Of a DNA stretch of 64,000 nucleotides, positions 7,801 through 16,252 are shown one piece after another (the first letter of the stretch is position 1; every line of letters begins with the position of its first letter). The DNA is from an uncultured Acetatifactor sp. (lineage in GTDB: Bacteria > Bacillota > Clostridia > Lachnospirales > Lachnospiraceae), in the NCBI GenBank assembly GCA_947581865.1, contig CANPWA010000014.1, forward strand, positions 1 to 64,000. The letters are read 5' to 3'. Made by a program: the position numbers and the translations under genes. The notes beneath the pieces are model-generated. The model had not been told where the DNA came from, ran no database searches, and saw nothing but the letters and a program-made list of their open reading frames with translations.

Positions 7801-9636
7801 CGCAGTGCCGACGGAATCGAAGGCTGCCACTTTTTTCTTGCTGTCCCACTCCACGGATCTGTCGCCAACGGGCTCAAAACCTTCTACAGAAAGAGTTCCA
7901 TAGCTTGCTCCGGCTGACAGGAAATCCACATGCACTGTGGTATCTCCCTCGGGCATCACAAAACGGAAAGTGCGGGTGGTGGTAACGACCTTGGCAGCGG
8001 AAGCGCCGGAACCGGTAGTCGTCGTCTCCGTCTGCTCACTCACCATCTTGGTGATAGGATGCTCCACAAGATCATCATCCAGATAATAATAGAAATCTTT
8101 TGCTTTCAGACGATAGCCTGCCTCGGGCTTCACCGTCACCTCGACGGTCTCTCCAGGCTTTGCCTTCTTGGCGGAAAGCGTCACCGTTCCGTGATCTTTG
8201 CTGTTTTTGCCGATCTCGGTAGAGATCGTATAGGAGGGGTAGAGTGTCTCAAAATTATACCCCCTCTTGGCTGCATAATCTTCAACCGTGCCATCATAAC
8301 CCTTCATCGTGCCGCGATCGTCCGATGCCCTTCTGGGGAATGCCTCCTCCGCCAGAACAATGCTGCTGTCACCGGTTCCATCGGCACGCTGTCTGATGGT
8401 GATCGTCTTAAGATTCTGACATCCTCCAAAAGCATACGCCTCGATCACAGCCACATTTGCGGGAATGATAAACGAAGTGAACGTGTCACAGCCGTAAAAC
8501 GCATACTGCTCAATCTTCGTACATGCAGCAGGAAGGGCGGGCGCCTTTAACTTGACGCACTCTCTGAACATTTCGCCGGGGATCACCGTCATGGTCGAGG
8601 GCAGAGTGACCGTGACAAGATCCTTACATTCGGCAAAGATACCCTTTCCCAATTTTTCCACCGGTACACTGCCCATCTCTGCCTTTGTGAGACCACTGCC
8701 CTCAAAAGCGCCGTCTCCAATCTCTGTTAAATTTTTGCTCCATGTGATCCCCGTGGTTAATTTTGTACAGCCCTTAAATGCCTCCGCGCTGATCGTCTCA
8801 ACATTGCCCATCGTCAGGGAGCTTAAAGATGTACAGCTCTTAAATGCAGAGTCGCCGATCGTCCTGACGGAGGCAGGTAATTTAACCGCTGTCAGCTTGC
8901 TTTCCTTAAACGCGTCCTTCCCGATAGCGGTCAGGGTATCGGGAAATGTGATAGAGGTAAGCTTGGACTCTCTAAAGGTAGCCTCGCCGATCTCCGTCAC
9001 CCCTTCGGGAAGCACGAGTTTTGTTACTCCGGAACGCTCAAACGCACCTTTTTCAATCTCTGCAAGTTCACTGTCCTCAGGAATCGTAAGCCCGGTTATA
9101 CTTGTATTGTTGTTGAAAATTCCTACCGGGATTTTTTTTGCCTGTCTGGGAAGAGACAATGTTCCTTTCAGCTCACTGAGGTCAACACCCTCCTTTAACG
9201 TCAGGGTGCCGTCCTGATATATGCCAAAATATGCCGAATCGGTATCAATGATCTCTCCTGTCAGCAGGGCGCCGTCCGACACCGTATCGCCGGATGTCAC
9301 ATCCCCCGTTGTCACATCGCCAGTTGTCACGTCACCGGGCGTCACATCGCCTGTTGTCACGTCACCTGTTGTCACAGTCTCCTGCGGATCCGGATTTCCT
9401 TCGGAAACATCATTTCCGGAGAGATCCTCTTTGGAGATCTGACCTTCTGAAACCGTATCGCCAAGTGTCACGTCACCGGGCGTCACATCAAGTAAGGTAC
9501 TGTCTTCCTCCACGATAGCGGAAGGCACATCTGTCATATTGCCCGCTGCCGAAACATCCAGCGCAGAATTGCCTGAGGTAGCGACCATGGCTACGCTCAA
9601 CACCATTGCCAGGATTCTTTTCGCCTTCAATTTCAT
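4825..9636 (-). CDS. Large secreted leucine-rich-repeat (BspA-like) surface protein
   Basis: Probably exported and surface-associated. Residues 1-31 are a Sec signal peptide (MKLKAKRILAMVLSVAMVAT, cleavage near VSAA). Residues 48-121 are an Asp/Val/Thr-rich linker with TGDVT units. About 160-470 are BspA-type leucine-rich repeats (pattern LPxxVxxIGxxAFxxxxL). After that come about 1100 residues of beta-rich, Ig-like modules (for example GTVTLSAKKAKPGETVEV). No LPXTG, lysin or choline-binding anchor is visible at the C-terminus (TVKVKVMN), so attachment is unexplained. The annotated ATG at 9636 is only one base from GGAGG; a TTG two codons later has better spacing. Function is likely adhesion or host contact, which is inference. 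Confidence 0.85.
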   Translation of the reverse strand: MKLKAKRILAMVLSVAMVATSGNSALDVSAAGNMTDVPSAIVEEDSTLLDVTPGDVTLGDTVSEGQISKEDLSGNDVSEGNPDPQETVTTGDVTTGDVTPGDVTTGDVTTGDVTSGDTVSDGALLTGEIIDTDSAYFGIYQDGTLTLKEGVDLSELKGTLSLPRQAKKIPVGIFNNNTSITGLTIPEDSELAEIEKGAFERSGVTKLVLPEGVTEIGEATFRESKLTSITFPDTLTAIGKDAFKESKLTAVKLPASVRTIGDSAFKSCTSLSSLTMGNVETISAEAFKGCTKLTTGITWSKNLTEIGDGAFEGSGLTKAEMGSVPVEKLGKGIFAECKDLVTVTLPSTMTVIPGEMFRECVKLKAPALPAACTKIEQYAFYGCDTFTSFIIPANVAVIEAYAFGGCQNLKTITIRQRADGTGDSSIVLAEEAFPRRASDDRGTMKGYDGTVEDYAAKRGYNFETLYPSYTISTEIGKNSKDHGTVTLSAKKAKPGETVEVTVKPEAGYRLKAKDFYYYLDDDLVEHPITKMVSEQTETTTTGSGASAAKVVTTTRTFRFVMPEGDTTVHVDFLSAGASYGTLSVEGFEPVGDRSVEWDSKKKVAAFDSVGTAAKLLIKSSKAENTPGSWEYTYNSGKKTVAVIDEEGVIYARGTGTATITAELKADAEKKVTFKVTVNDELEISNIELEFPGLSNAKLTKEWIDGEEIPIIQYTKDKLANTSRDFQVNVLAKAVYDDANMYVSTTWKSANSNLAYVDEETVWNNTNTVHVKKGVSGETAFTVTATNGQTDKSKKVVYGEKTFIVRVIDATPRLVQSSLKVNSQSTVGTVFDLISVYGYAADPESLRVVQDVKDKNVKEWEPLNYVTVKAENDICRLELTQEGRDALEEKGKDITYSNKAYIEGEYIYTADDGSEITDTFRTPIKSLVLTSKALKPTIKLSGKLNLFFNDSADAEDKGEVTITQSLKDLQVESYELVSEENYKQEGSEAVDSFANNFDVSDEGVISRSGNKLVTDAKNKVITKGYLKIKYEGYEPCYVKITVPVQTKKPAYVLSAAKATVNTLSSGYEIRLQILDKNKKKTPVSLGSLKSLSFDESGKGITTDLFNELDTDAARTTDTITLTIKNAQKGKAIINVEMEDWNEPMKFTFNLSVTSKVPTVKAKSSTLTLNNLCVGRETSTVFTVSQKDVALSDMKDIKFVGKAALSGEAEKIDLRFENGVLTAKADQNVLKGSYKFSMTPEVTYVDDDQTADIRPINVTVKVMESSLNMALKAKTLTLNNLFAGTEETSTTFTVKNMPAGEEVTFNSDNVRIEGSNSTSRGLEDSFTFSFGENGQIVTAEQTQKVQKATTYKFKVSGLKAVVEGREVEIQPFTISVKVINKEPKLTLKLSGTLNPCNAESSLTYVFAVSNVHAKITDVEVKELNKLGAMMELEHFEVEEISDAEGYVTSVIVKIADGETLDSKTTYKLKMGITLEGGQNTVWSSGLTVKFKQTLPKIKTDVSSATVYAGVSSDSPRRSQDIQITKTSEKTSQITTVELAKSNSDTIKKAFRVSFDEDTQTAKVTLVRPDLVKANTQYSVKLEVRMKGQLENTTGPTFTVKVKVMN
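9296..9375 (-). repeat. 15-bp tandem repeats coding TGDVT
   Basis: GTCAC followed by a ten-base variable half recurs every 15 bp, five times plus a final GTCAC, coding TGDVT/PGDVT units. Two more units lie at about 9466-9487. They are in frame within the large LRR protein gene. Confidence 0.85.
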
Positions 9637-9683
9637 TCCTCCTCAAATATATTGTGGTCACCGTTGTTAATACATACAAGATA

Positions 9684-9712
9684 ATTGTATCATCCTGTTT
9701 TCCGTATTGCAA
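9684..9712 (-). promoter_or_regulatory. Promoter of the LRR surface protein gene
   Basis: On the minus strand TTGCAA (9712-9707), a 17-base spacer and TACAAT (9689-9684) form a near-consensus vegetative promoter. The start codon is about 48 bp downstream. Confidence 0.6.
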
Positions 9713-9751
9713 CGGGAGGAAGATGAAAAAATCTTAAGATTTTATTATATA

Positions 9752-9784
9752 TTCATGCACATTTCATGCACATTTCATGCACAT
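9752..9784. repeat. Three 11-bp direct repeats
   Basis: TTCATGCACAT is repeated three times without gaps at 9752-9762, 9763-9773 and 9774-9784 in the space between the LRR protein promoter and the end of the upstream glycosyltransferase gene. Role unknown. Confidence 0.8.
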
Positions 9785-9791
9785 TGCACCT

Positions 9792-11369
9792 TTATCCCCT
9801 GGGGACAGCCACATACCAGTCATAAAACCGTGTCAGCTCAAAGTCATCCTCAAACAGTTCTTCATCGATAAAATAGAGGATATAAACGCTTTTCAGATCT
9901 ATTTTTTCATAGTCTATACGCGTTTTCACCAGGATCCCATCTTTGACAAAGCTTGCGGGAGCAGGCGGCACATCATAGACCACGGAGGAGAGATATTCGC
10001 TGGGCAGCGTCTCCGTATAGAGCAGCAGCCTGGGCCACTGCGCCGCTTTCTCCACCGTGATGACATCCAGCCCATTCTCCCTGCACGCCTCCAGCGCATA
10101 ATCGACACACTCCTCCACACCTGCGGCAAAATATGCGTCCACCAGTGTGCGGTATCCTGTGTAATAGTCTCTCTGAAACCCCGCAAGACAGAGCAGATAG
10201 CAGGCAATGACCACTCCGCATGCTGTTTTCGCCAGACTCTTCCTATATTTTGCCACAGCTTTCAGACAACAACAGATCCCATATCCCTCACAGATGACAA
10301 GAGGAATGTAGAGTGCATTGATCTGATGCAGCACAGCCGTCACAAAAAGGGTCAGTACCCCTCCGCCGGCCAGCTGAATATAGAGGAACGTTTCACCCGC
10401 ATACTCTCGTTTCCACAATCCCCGCAATACCTTTACCGTCATACAGAGCGCGCCCGCCACGATAAACACGCGGCCGATGTCATAGAACAGCCCCCAGGGT
10501 AAAAGAATGTCATAGGGCGCCCCGATATTTTGATGCCAGAGGAGCGAAACAGCCCTGTGCAGATTGCTCCCCATCTGTGAAAGGCTCAGCGCGATCTCAC
10601 TTCCCCGGTAACCGCCCATTACGGGAATGGTCAGAAAGGGGAGAGTGATCTCGGAAATCACCCCCTGATTGATCAGCACAAAGAGCATCAGCGGCAGTGC
10701 CATCACAAAGAGAATGCCTGCTGCCAGGATACTGCAGCCGTCCACACGAATCCTCTTATGCCACAAACCGTATCCTATCTGCAGGAGCAGTATAAGGGGC
10801 ACGATCAGCCAGATCACCGCATAGCAATAGAGACTCAGCCCGTAAAAAAATGCGGAGAGAAGCAGATATTTTTTCTTCTCCAGCCCCCTCACAAAGAAAT
10901 ACAGCCCAAAGATGAGAAAACCCGGAGCAAGATTTGCGTCCAGCCCCCAGCGGCACATCATCACGTGCCAAGGGCAGACTGCCAGACAGAAGAGACACCA
11001 CAAAGCCTCATTCCGTCCCACGGTCCGTCTCACCACCCCGTACACAGCCATCAACGTAAAAATCCCCGTCACAGCCTGCGGCAGTCTGGTCACAAAAGCC
11101 AGCGCCTGCCCTTTACTGAACAACAGAAAGGGTAATGTCAGCCACACATAGAGCGCACTGTGCCCGTCCCCCCAGTCCGCCATGTAGACCGGCATCACAT
11201 GTCCCGCGGAGTCCATGCCCTCATGATAGATGGCAAAGGCATTCCACGCCACAAAACTCTCATCCTGATGCAGACCGCCGGGCACCACACCCAGATATAC
11301 CAGACGCAGCGCTGCCCCCAGCAGCACAATAATAACCGGAAGATATTTATCCGCCCGTTCTCTTTCCAT
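9792..11369 (-). CDS. Polytopic membrane protein, ArnT/PMT-like glycosyltransferase (GT39/83 type)
   Basis: Integral membrane protein of 525 residues with roughly ten to twelve hydrophobic segments over the first 400 residues. The N-terminus has the family layout: a first membrane helix, then an outside loop with an Asp-Glu pair (GGLHQDESFVAWNAF, about residues 31-45), which in ArnT/PMT enzymes binds metal and the lipid-linked sugar. The C-terminal 130 residues look soluble and extracytoplasmic. Likely transfers a sugar from a polyprenyl-phosphate carrier to protein or cell-wall polymer. Donor and acceptor are unknown. It lies 17 bp after the 33-residue gene, so the two are co-transcribed, perhaps also with mfd. 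Confidence 0.7.
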   Translation of the reverse strand: MERERADKYLPVIIVLLGAALRLVYLGVVPGGLHQDESFVAWNAFAIYHEGMDSAGHVMPVYMADWGDGHSALYVWLTLPFLLFSKGQALAFVTRLPQAVTGIFTLMAVYGVVRRTVGRNEALWCLFCLAVCPWHVMMCRWGLDANLAPGFLIFGLYFFVRGLEKKKYLLLSAFFYGLSLYCYAVIWLIVPLILLLQIGYGLWHKRIRVDGCSILAAGILFVMALPLMLFVLINQGVISEITLPFLTIPVMGGYRGSEIALSLSQMGSNLHRAVSLLWHQNIGAPYDILLPWGLFYDIGRVFIVAGALCMTVKVLRGLWKREYAGETFLYIQLAGGGVLTLFVTAVLHQINALYIPLVICEGYGICCCLKAVAKYRKSLAKTACGVVIACYLLCLAGFQRDYYTGYRTLVDAYFAAGVEECVDYALEACRENGLDVITVEKAAQWPRLLLYTETLPSEYLSSVVYDVPPAPASFVKDGILVKTRIDYEKIDLKSVYILYFIDEELFEDDFELTRFYDWYVAVPRG

Positions 11370-11386
11370 ATTCCCTCTCCCGAAGT

Positions 11387-11488
11387 TTAAGCGGCAAGAT
11401 AGTCCTCATACTCCTCTTCGCTGGCAAACAAAATATATCTGCCGTCCACAAGACCCATATAACCGCTCGCTGTCACATATCCTTTCAT
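11387..11488 (-). CDS. Small conserved-looking protein, 33 residues
   Basis: A short frame with an ideal ribosome site (AAGGAGG, then TATCGGAT before the ATG at 11488). It codes MKGYVTASGYMGLVDG followed by RYILFASEEEYEDYLAA. It is acidic at the end, has no membrane helix and no signal peptide. It ends 17 bp before the glycosyltransferase start and begins 65 bp after the mfd stop, so it sits in that operon. I do not know its function. The aromatic G-Y-M-G-x-V-D-G-x-Y core suggests a small folded beta hairpin plus helix. Confidence 0.65.
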   Translation of the reverse strand: MKGYVTASGYMGLVDGRYILFASEEEYEDYLAA

Positions 11489-11553
11489 ATCCGATACCTC
11501 CTTCAAAACTTTCTGTTCTGATTTAAAGATATCGCATATGCAGTACAATAAAA

Positions 11554-14500
11554 CTACCTTAATAATTCTGACATAAATGTCAGTATTTCTTCTGTCTTTT
11601 CTAACATCAGCTCCGCATCCTTTTCCAGCAGCCCGGACTTTTGCAGCCGGTAAGTGAGCTTCGGCGTGCCGCCTGCAGAGAAGGTAAGCCGGCTGCCCTC
11701 CCTCTCCAACAGAGCGGGAATTCCCGCCGGATTCACCGCCGCATCCGGTCTGAAGGTAAACAGGATGTGATCATTCTTGCCCTTTATCTCTGTGAGAAAC
11801 AGCCTGTGTGCCGCCACGCGGATCAAAGCGATACGAAGCAGATTGTGTACGGAGCGGGGGATCTCCCCGAAACGGTCCAGAAGTTCGTCACACATATCGT
11901 CCCGTTCCCTCTCGTTCTCGATCCCCGCTATGCGCTTATAGATGTCCAGCTTCTGCACTTCATTTACAATATAAGAAGGAGGAATAAACGCATCCACATC
12001 CAGATCGATCAGCGTGGCAAAGGATTCCCCGTCTGAAAGCCCTTCCCTGTCTGTTCCCTTCAGCTTCTGCACCGCCTCATTGAGCATCTTGCAGTACAGA
12101 TCATACCCCACCGCCTCCATGTGTCCGTGCTGCCGCATACCCAGCAGATTGCCCGCGCCGCGGATCTCCAGATCGCGCATGGCAATCTTAAACCCACTTC
12201 CCAGATCCGTGAATTCCCGGATCGCCTCCAGCCTCTTTTCCGCCACTTCCCTGAGCATTTTATCCCGTCTGTACATTAAAAAAGCATACGCCGTGCGGCT
12301 CGATCTCCCCACGCGTCCCCGGAGCTGATAGAGCTGGGATAGCCCCATATTATCGGAGTCATGGATGATCATCGTGTTGACATTGGGAATATCCAGCCCG
12401 GTCTCAATGATGGTGGTGGTCACCAGCACATCGATCTCCCCGTTTACAAAATCATACATGATGCGCTCCAGTTCCTGCTCCTTCATCTGCCCGTGGGCAA
12501 ACGCTACCACTGCCTCCGGCACCAGGGCGGAAATCTTCGCCGTCATATCAGCAATATTATTGATCCGGTTATATACATAATATACCTGTCCGTCCCTGGC
12601 GAGTTCCCTGGAGATTGCCTCACGCACCATCTCCTCATTGTATTCGCATACAAAAGTCTGGATGGGGTGCCTGTCTTCCGGCGCCTCCTCCAGCACGCTC
12701 ATATCCCGGATGCCGATGAGGCTCATATGCAGCGTGCGGGGAATCGGCGTCGCCGTCAGGGTCAGCACATCCACATTCTCCTTCAGTTTCTTGATTTTTT
12801 CCTTATGGGTGACACCGAAGCGCTGCTCTTCATCGATGATCAACAACCCCAGATCTTTGAAGCCCACATCGTTGGACAGCACCCTGTGGGTGCCGATCAC
12901 AATGTCCACCAGCCCTTTTTGCAAGTCCGCGATGGTCTTTTTCTGTTCTGCCGGGCTGCGAAAACGGCTCAAAAGATCCACCCTCACAGGGAAATCCTTC
13001 ATACGCTGGATAAATGTATTGTAATGCTGCCCCGCAAGAATGGTGGTGGGCGCCAGATATACTACCTGTCTGCCCTCCTGCACTGCCTTGAAGGCGGCAC
13101 GGATGGCGATCTCCGTCTTTCCGTATCCCACATCCCCGCAGATGAGACGGTCCATGATCTTTTTGCTCTCCATATCCGCCTTGGTCTCGGCAATGGCGGC
13201 AAGCTGATCCTCCGTCTCCTCGAAAGGAAACATCTCCTCAAACTCCCGCTGCCACACCGTATCTTTTCCGTACTGATAGCCTTCCGACTGCTGCCGGAGG
13301 GCATAGAGCTCCACCAGATCTTTGGCCACTTCGTTCACTGCGGTGCGCACCCTGGACTTGGTATGCTCCCACTCTTTGCCGCCCAGCTTGTTAAGCTTCG
13401 GTCTGCCGGCATCCGCCGAGGCATATTTCTGGATAACATCCAGCCCCGTGGCAAGAACATAAAGATTCCCGCCGTCCCGGTACTCTATCTTAATGTAATC
13501 CTTGACAACATGCTCTATCTCCACTTTTTCAATGCCCCGGTAGATTCCCAGACCATGGCTTTCATGCACCACATAATCTCCCACCTTCAGTTCATTGAAA
13601 TCGTTGATCTTCTGCCCCTGATAAACCTTGCGCTTCTTTTTCTTCTTTTTCTCTGCCCCGAAAATATCCGTCTCGGACAATACCACGAATTTTAACAGGG
13701 GATACTCGAACCCTTTGCTCACATGCCCGTAGCAGGTCACGATCTCCTTCGCCTGCACCTCCCGTAAGGGATCCTCCGTATAGACGGCAGAGAGTTCATG
13801 GTCTCTCAGATCCTCTGCCAGACGTTTTGCCCTGGTGCGGGAGCCGGACAGCAGAAGCACGCGGTAGCCCTGCTTTCTGTAATTCTTTAAATCTTTGACC
13901 AGCGCCTCAAAACTATTGTTGTAGGGAGCAATGCTTCTGACATGTATGTCAAATTTATACTGCGGCTTAAAATAACCGTATCTGCCCTCCAGGGTGGAAA
14001 GCGTGAACACAATGCCGTTTAAGAGCTTTGCCGCCACCTGTTCTCCACTGTAGAGAATCCGCATCTGACCGGGAAGGATATATCCCTTCACGGCGCGCTG
14101 CCTCATGCTCTCTCCAAATTCCAGCTCCACCGCTTCCGCCTGTTCCCTGACTCTGACCGGCTCGTCAACAAAGAATATCGGGGGCTTTGCCAGCTTTTGC
14201 ATAAGTTCCGGAAACGTCATGGTATCCTGATAAAAATAATGGATATAGCTTTCCAGATTCACTTTATCGTGAAACTCCAGCAGCTCCTCCTCCAGATCCT
14301 TCACCTGCGACGCAATGCGGTGCGCCTCCTCCGGCTGGTGATGATCCCGGAACATTTTCTCCTGTTCCTTTGCTTCTTTTTTCACTTTGGACAGCCCGTC
14401 CCGGATACGCCCGTCGGACAGGACAAATTCCGTCGCCGGGTAGATACAGATACTCTCCAGCTTTTCAATGGAGCGCTGGCTTAAGATATCAAAGCTTCGG

Positions 14501-15150
14501 ATGGAATCCACTTCATCCCCCCACAGTTCTATCCGATAGGGATTCTCCTCCGTGAGATCGAACACATCCACGATGCCGCCGCGGACGGAGAACTGTCCCG
14601 GGCTGTCCACCTGGTAATTTTTCTCGTATCCCATCTCCACCAGTTTCTCCGCGAGCGCACTCTCGCTCAGACTGCCTCCCCTGTACACTTTCACCACATC
14701 CCGCTCTTTGTCCCATAATACCTGGGGTGTCATGAGCGCGGCATAAGTGGTGATGACCGTCAACGGCTTTCCCTCCAGAAGCCGCCGCAGTGTGCAGATG
14801 CGCTCTCTCGTAATCTGGTTTCCGTGAATATCCGCCTGAAAGAAGATTAAATCCTTTGCCGGATAAAGTGTGACATTCCTGTCATAAAATTTATATTCTT
14901 CATATAGTTCTTTTGCTTTCAGGTCACTGTAAGTAACGATGACTTTACACGGAATGCCATCGCCAAGCCCATATATCATATGAAGTTTCTGGGAATCCGC
15001 GCAGCCTGAGAGCGCTATACAACACCCTGCCGTTTTGTCCTGCCGGCCGCTCTGTGCCGCCTCCGTCAACTTTTTTGTCTGTTGTAACACGATCTCCCGC
15101 ATGGAGCCATACTCAGCCAGCTCCTTCAAGGGCGCAAGCAAAGCCTGCAT
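11554..15150 (-). CDS. mfd: Transcription-repair coupling factor
   Basis: ATP-driven DNA translocase that removes RNA polymerase stalled at lesions and recruits UvrA. At 1198 residues it is full length. Visible in order: UvrB-like N-terminal domains, the CarD-like RNA-polymerase-interaction domain (KVGDYVVHESHGLGIYRGIE, about residue 510), helicase motif I (ICGDVGYGKTEIA), motif II (DEEQRFG), motif III (TLTATPIPRT), motif VI-type QLRGRVGRS and the C-terminal UvrA-masking domain. The ATG at 15150 has AAGGAGG six bases upstream. It starts one base after the pth stop, so pth-mfd form an operon as in other Firmicutes. Confidence 0.97.
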   Translation of the reverse strand: MQALLAPLKELAEYGSMREIVLQQTKKLTEAAQSGRQDKTAGCCIALSGCADSQKLHMIYGLGDGIPCKVIVTYSDLKAKELYEEYKFYDRNVTLYPAKDLIFFQADIHGNQITRERICTLRRLLEGKPLTVITTYAALMTPQVLWDKERDVVKVYRGGSLSESALAEKLVEMGYEKNYQVDSPGQFSVRGGIVDVFDLTEENPYRIELWGDEVDSIRSFDILSQRSIEKLESICIYPATEFVLSDGRIRDGLSKVKKEAKEQEKMFRDHHQPEEAHRIASQVKDLEEELLEFHDKVNLESYIHYFYQDTMTFPELMQKLAKPPIFFVDEPVRVREQAEAVELEFGESMRQRAVKGYILPGQMRILYSGEQVAAKLLNGIVFTLSTLEGRYGYFKPQYKFDIHVRSIAPYNNSFEALVKDLKNYRKQGYRVLLLSGSRTRAKRLAEDLRDHELSAVYTEDPLREVQAKEIVTCYGHVSKGFEYPLLKFVVLSETDIFGAEKKKKKKRKVYQGQKINDFNELKVGDYVVHESHGLGIYRGIEKVEIEHVVKDYIKIEYRDGGNLYVLATGLDVIQKYASADAGRPKLNKLGGKEWEHTKSRVRTAVNEVAKDLVELYALRQQSEGYQYGKDTVWQREFEEMFPFEETEDQLAAIAETKADMESKKIMDRLICGDVGYGKTEIAIRAAFKAVQEGRQVVYLAPTTILAGQHYNTFIQRMKDFPVRVDLLSRFRSPAEQKKTIADLQKGLVDIVIGTHRVLSNDVGFKDLGLLIIDEEQRFGVTHKEKIKKLKENVDVLTLTATPIPRTLHMSLIGIRDMSVLEEAPEDRHPIQTFVCEYNEEMVREAISRELARDGQVYYVYNRINNIADMTAKISALVPEAVVAFAHGQMKEQELERIMYDFVNGEIDVLVTTTIIETGLDIPNVNTMIIHDSDNMGLSQLYQLRGRVGRSSRTAYAFLMYRRDKMLREVAEKRLEAIREFTDLGSGFKIAMRDLEIRGAGNLLGMRQHGHMEAVGYDLYCKMLNEAVQKLKGTDREGLSDGESFATLIDLDVDAFIPPSYIVNEVQKLDIYKRIAGIENERERDDMCDELLDRFGEIPRSVHNLLRIALIRVAAHRLFLTEIKGKNDHILFTFRPDAAVNPAGIPALLEREGSRLTFSAGGTPKLTYRLQKSGLLEKDAELMLEKTEEILTFMSELLR

Positions 15151-15151
15151 A

Positions 15152-15727
15152 TCACGCCTCCTTCTTGCTGTTAAAACGGTTCATGGCAACGTCCGCGCCA
15201 TCCGCGATCATGGTTCTGACCGCCTCTGCCGCCCTGTCACAGGCCTCCTCCATCAGCCCGCGTTCCTCTGCGGAAAAATGCCCCAGGACATAGTCTGCCA
15301 GATCCCATCCCGCGGGCTTTTCTCCCACCCCCATCTTCACTCTCAGAAACTGATCATGCCCCAGATGGGCAATGATATTCTTCAGCCCATTGTGCCCTCC
15401 GGCACTGCCCTTCTTGCGCACCCGGATCTGACCCACATCCAGACTGACATCGTCGGAGATGACAATGAGCCCGGTCGTTTCATCCACCTTAAAATAGTCG
15501 ATCATCTCCCGCACGCTCTCCCCGCTTAGATTCATATAAGTGACAGGCTTTGCCAGCACACATTTTTGACCGGCAACAAGACCTTTTCCCAGAACAGCCT
15601 TATGCTTTTTCTCCGTAAGCCCGATGTTCTCCGACTCCGCTAATCTGTCTATGACATCAAAGCCGATATTATGACGGGTATTCTGATATTCTCTGCCGGG
15701 ATTGCCCAGCCCCACAATAATATACAT
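15152..15727 (-). CDS. pth: Peptidyl-tRNA hydrolase
   Basis: Releases tRNA from peptidyl-tRNA that drops off ribosomes. 191 residues. The family signature GLGNPGREYQNTRHNIGFD carries the catalytic His20 and the substrate-contact Asn; the second signature KGSAGGHNGLKNI is also present. The gene is directly followed by mfd, a normal Firmicutes order, and is preceded by the spoVG terminator. Confidence 0.96.
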   Translation of the reverse strand: MYIIVGLGNPGREYQNTRHNIGFDVIDRLAESENIGLTEKKHKAVLGKGLVAGQKCVLAKPVTYMNLSGESVREMIDYFKVDETTGLIVISDDVSLDVGQIRVRKKGSAGGHNGLKNIIAHLGHDQFLRVKMGVGEKPAGWDLADYVLGHFSAEERGLMEEACDRAAEAVRTMIADGADVAMNRFNSKKEA

Positions 15728-15864
15728 ACAACATCCTTTCCGCCTGCGGCATGCTTTAGCACCTGTTGCATCCGCTTATGTCCCGGCACGTTCGCCCGCG
15801 GCGCAGTATGGATATATTGTCGCATTTTTTTCCATAAAAAACAAGTATAACAATAAAAAACAAA

Positions 15865-15890
15865 GACACCCCGCGTCCATGCGGGATGTC
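15865..15890 (-). terminator. Rho-independent terminator of spoVG
   Basis: On the minus strand GACATCCCGC pairs with GCGGGGTGTC (one G-T pair) around a six-base loop, followed by TTTGTTTTTT. It lies 40 bp after the spoVG stop. Confidence 0.85.
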
Positions 15891-15929
15891 CCTGTCCTTC
15901 TCTGTATCGTTTCCAGACTTAACCCCTTT

Positions 15930-16208
15930 TTAAAGCGATGCCTCCTCCGGCTCCTCTAAAGCCTTTTCATAGGCCTCGAGAATGGTATTCTGGAGCTGCT
16001 CTCTTGTAACGGAGTTGATCGGATGTGCGATATCCCGGTACTCCCCGTCGGAAGCCTTCTTGCTGGGCATCGCAATGAACATACCCTTCTCTCCCTCGAT
16101 CACTTTGATATCGTGTACCACGAACTCATCGTCCAGTGTGATAGACACGACCGCCTTCATCTTACCCTCTTTTGCAATCTTGCGAACTCGCACATCTGTA
16201 ATCTGCAT
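15930..16208 (-). CDS. spoVG: Septation/sporulation regulator SpoVG
   Basis: 92-residue RNA/DNA-binding regulator of the SpoVG family. The start [11 protein letters not shown] and the later [10 protein letters not shown] are typical. In Bacillus it affects septation and sporulation; in other Firmicutes it binds nucleic acids and affects surface and virulence genes. Alone between glgD (upstream) and its own terminator. Supports a spore-forming lineage, although spoVG also occurs in non-sporulating Firmicutes. Confidence 0.95.
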   Translation of the reverse strand: MQITDVRVRKIAKEGKMKAVVSITLDDEFVVHDIKVIEGEKGMFIAMPSKKASDGEYRDIAHPINSVTREQLQNTILEAYEKALEEPEEASL

Positions 16209-16252
16209 ATGTTTATCCCCCTTATCGATTCAACCCTGATCAGGCAGCCCTT

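Noticed and set aside
12361..13695. A 444-codon frame antisense to mfd
   Set aside because: Shadow of the mfd reading frame. The His/Leu-rich translation has no recognisable domain and no ribosome site.
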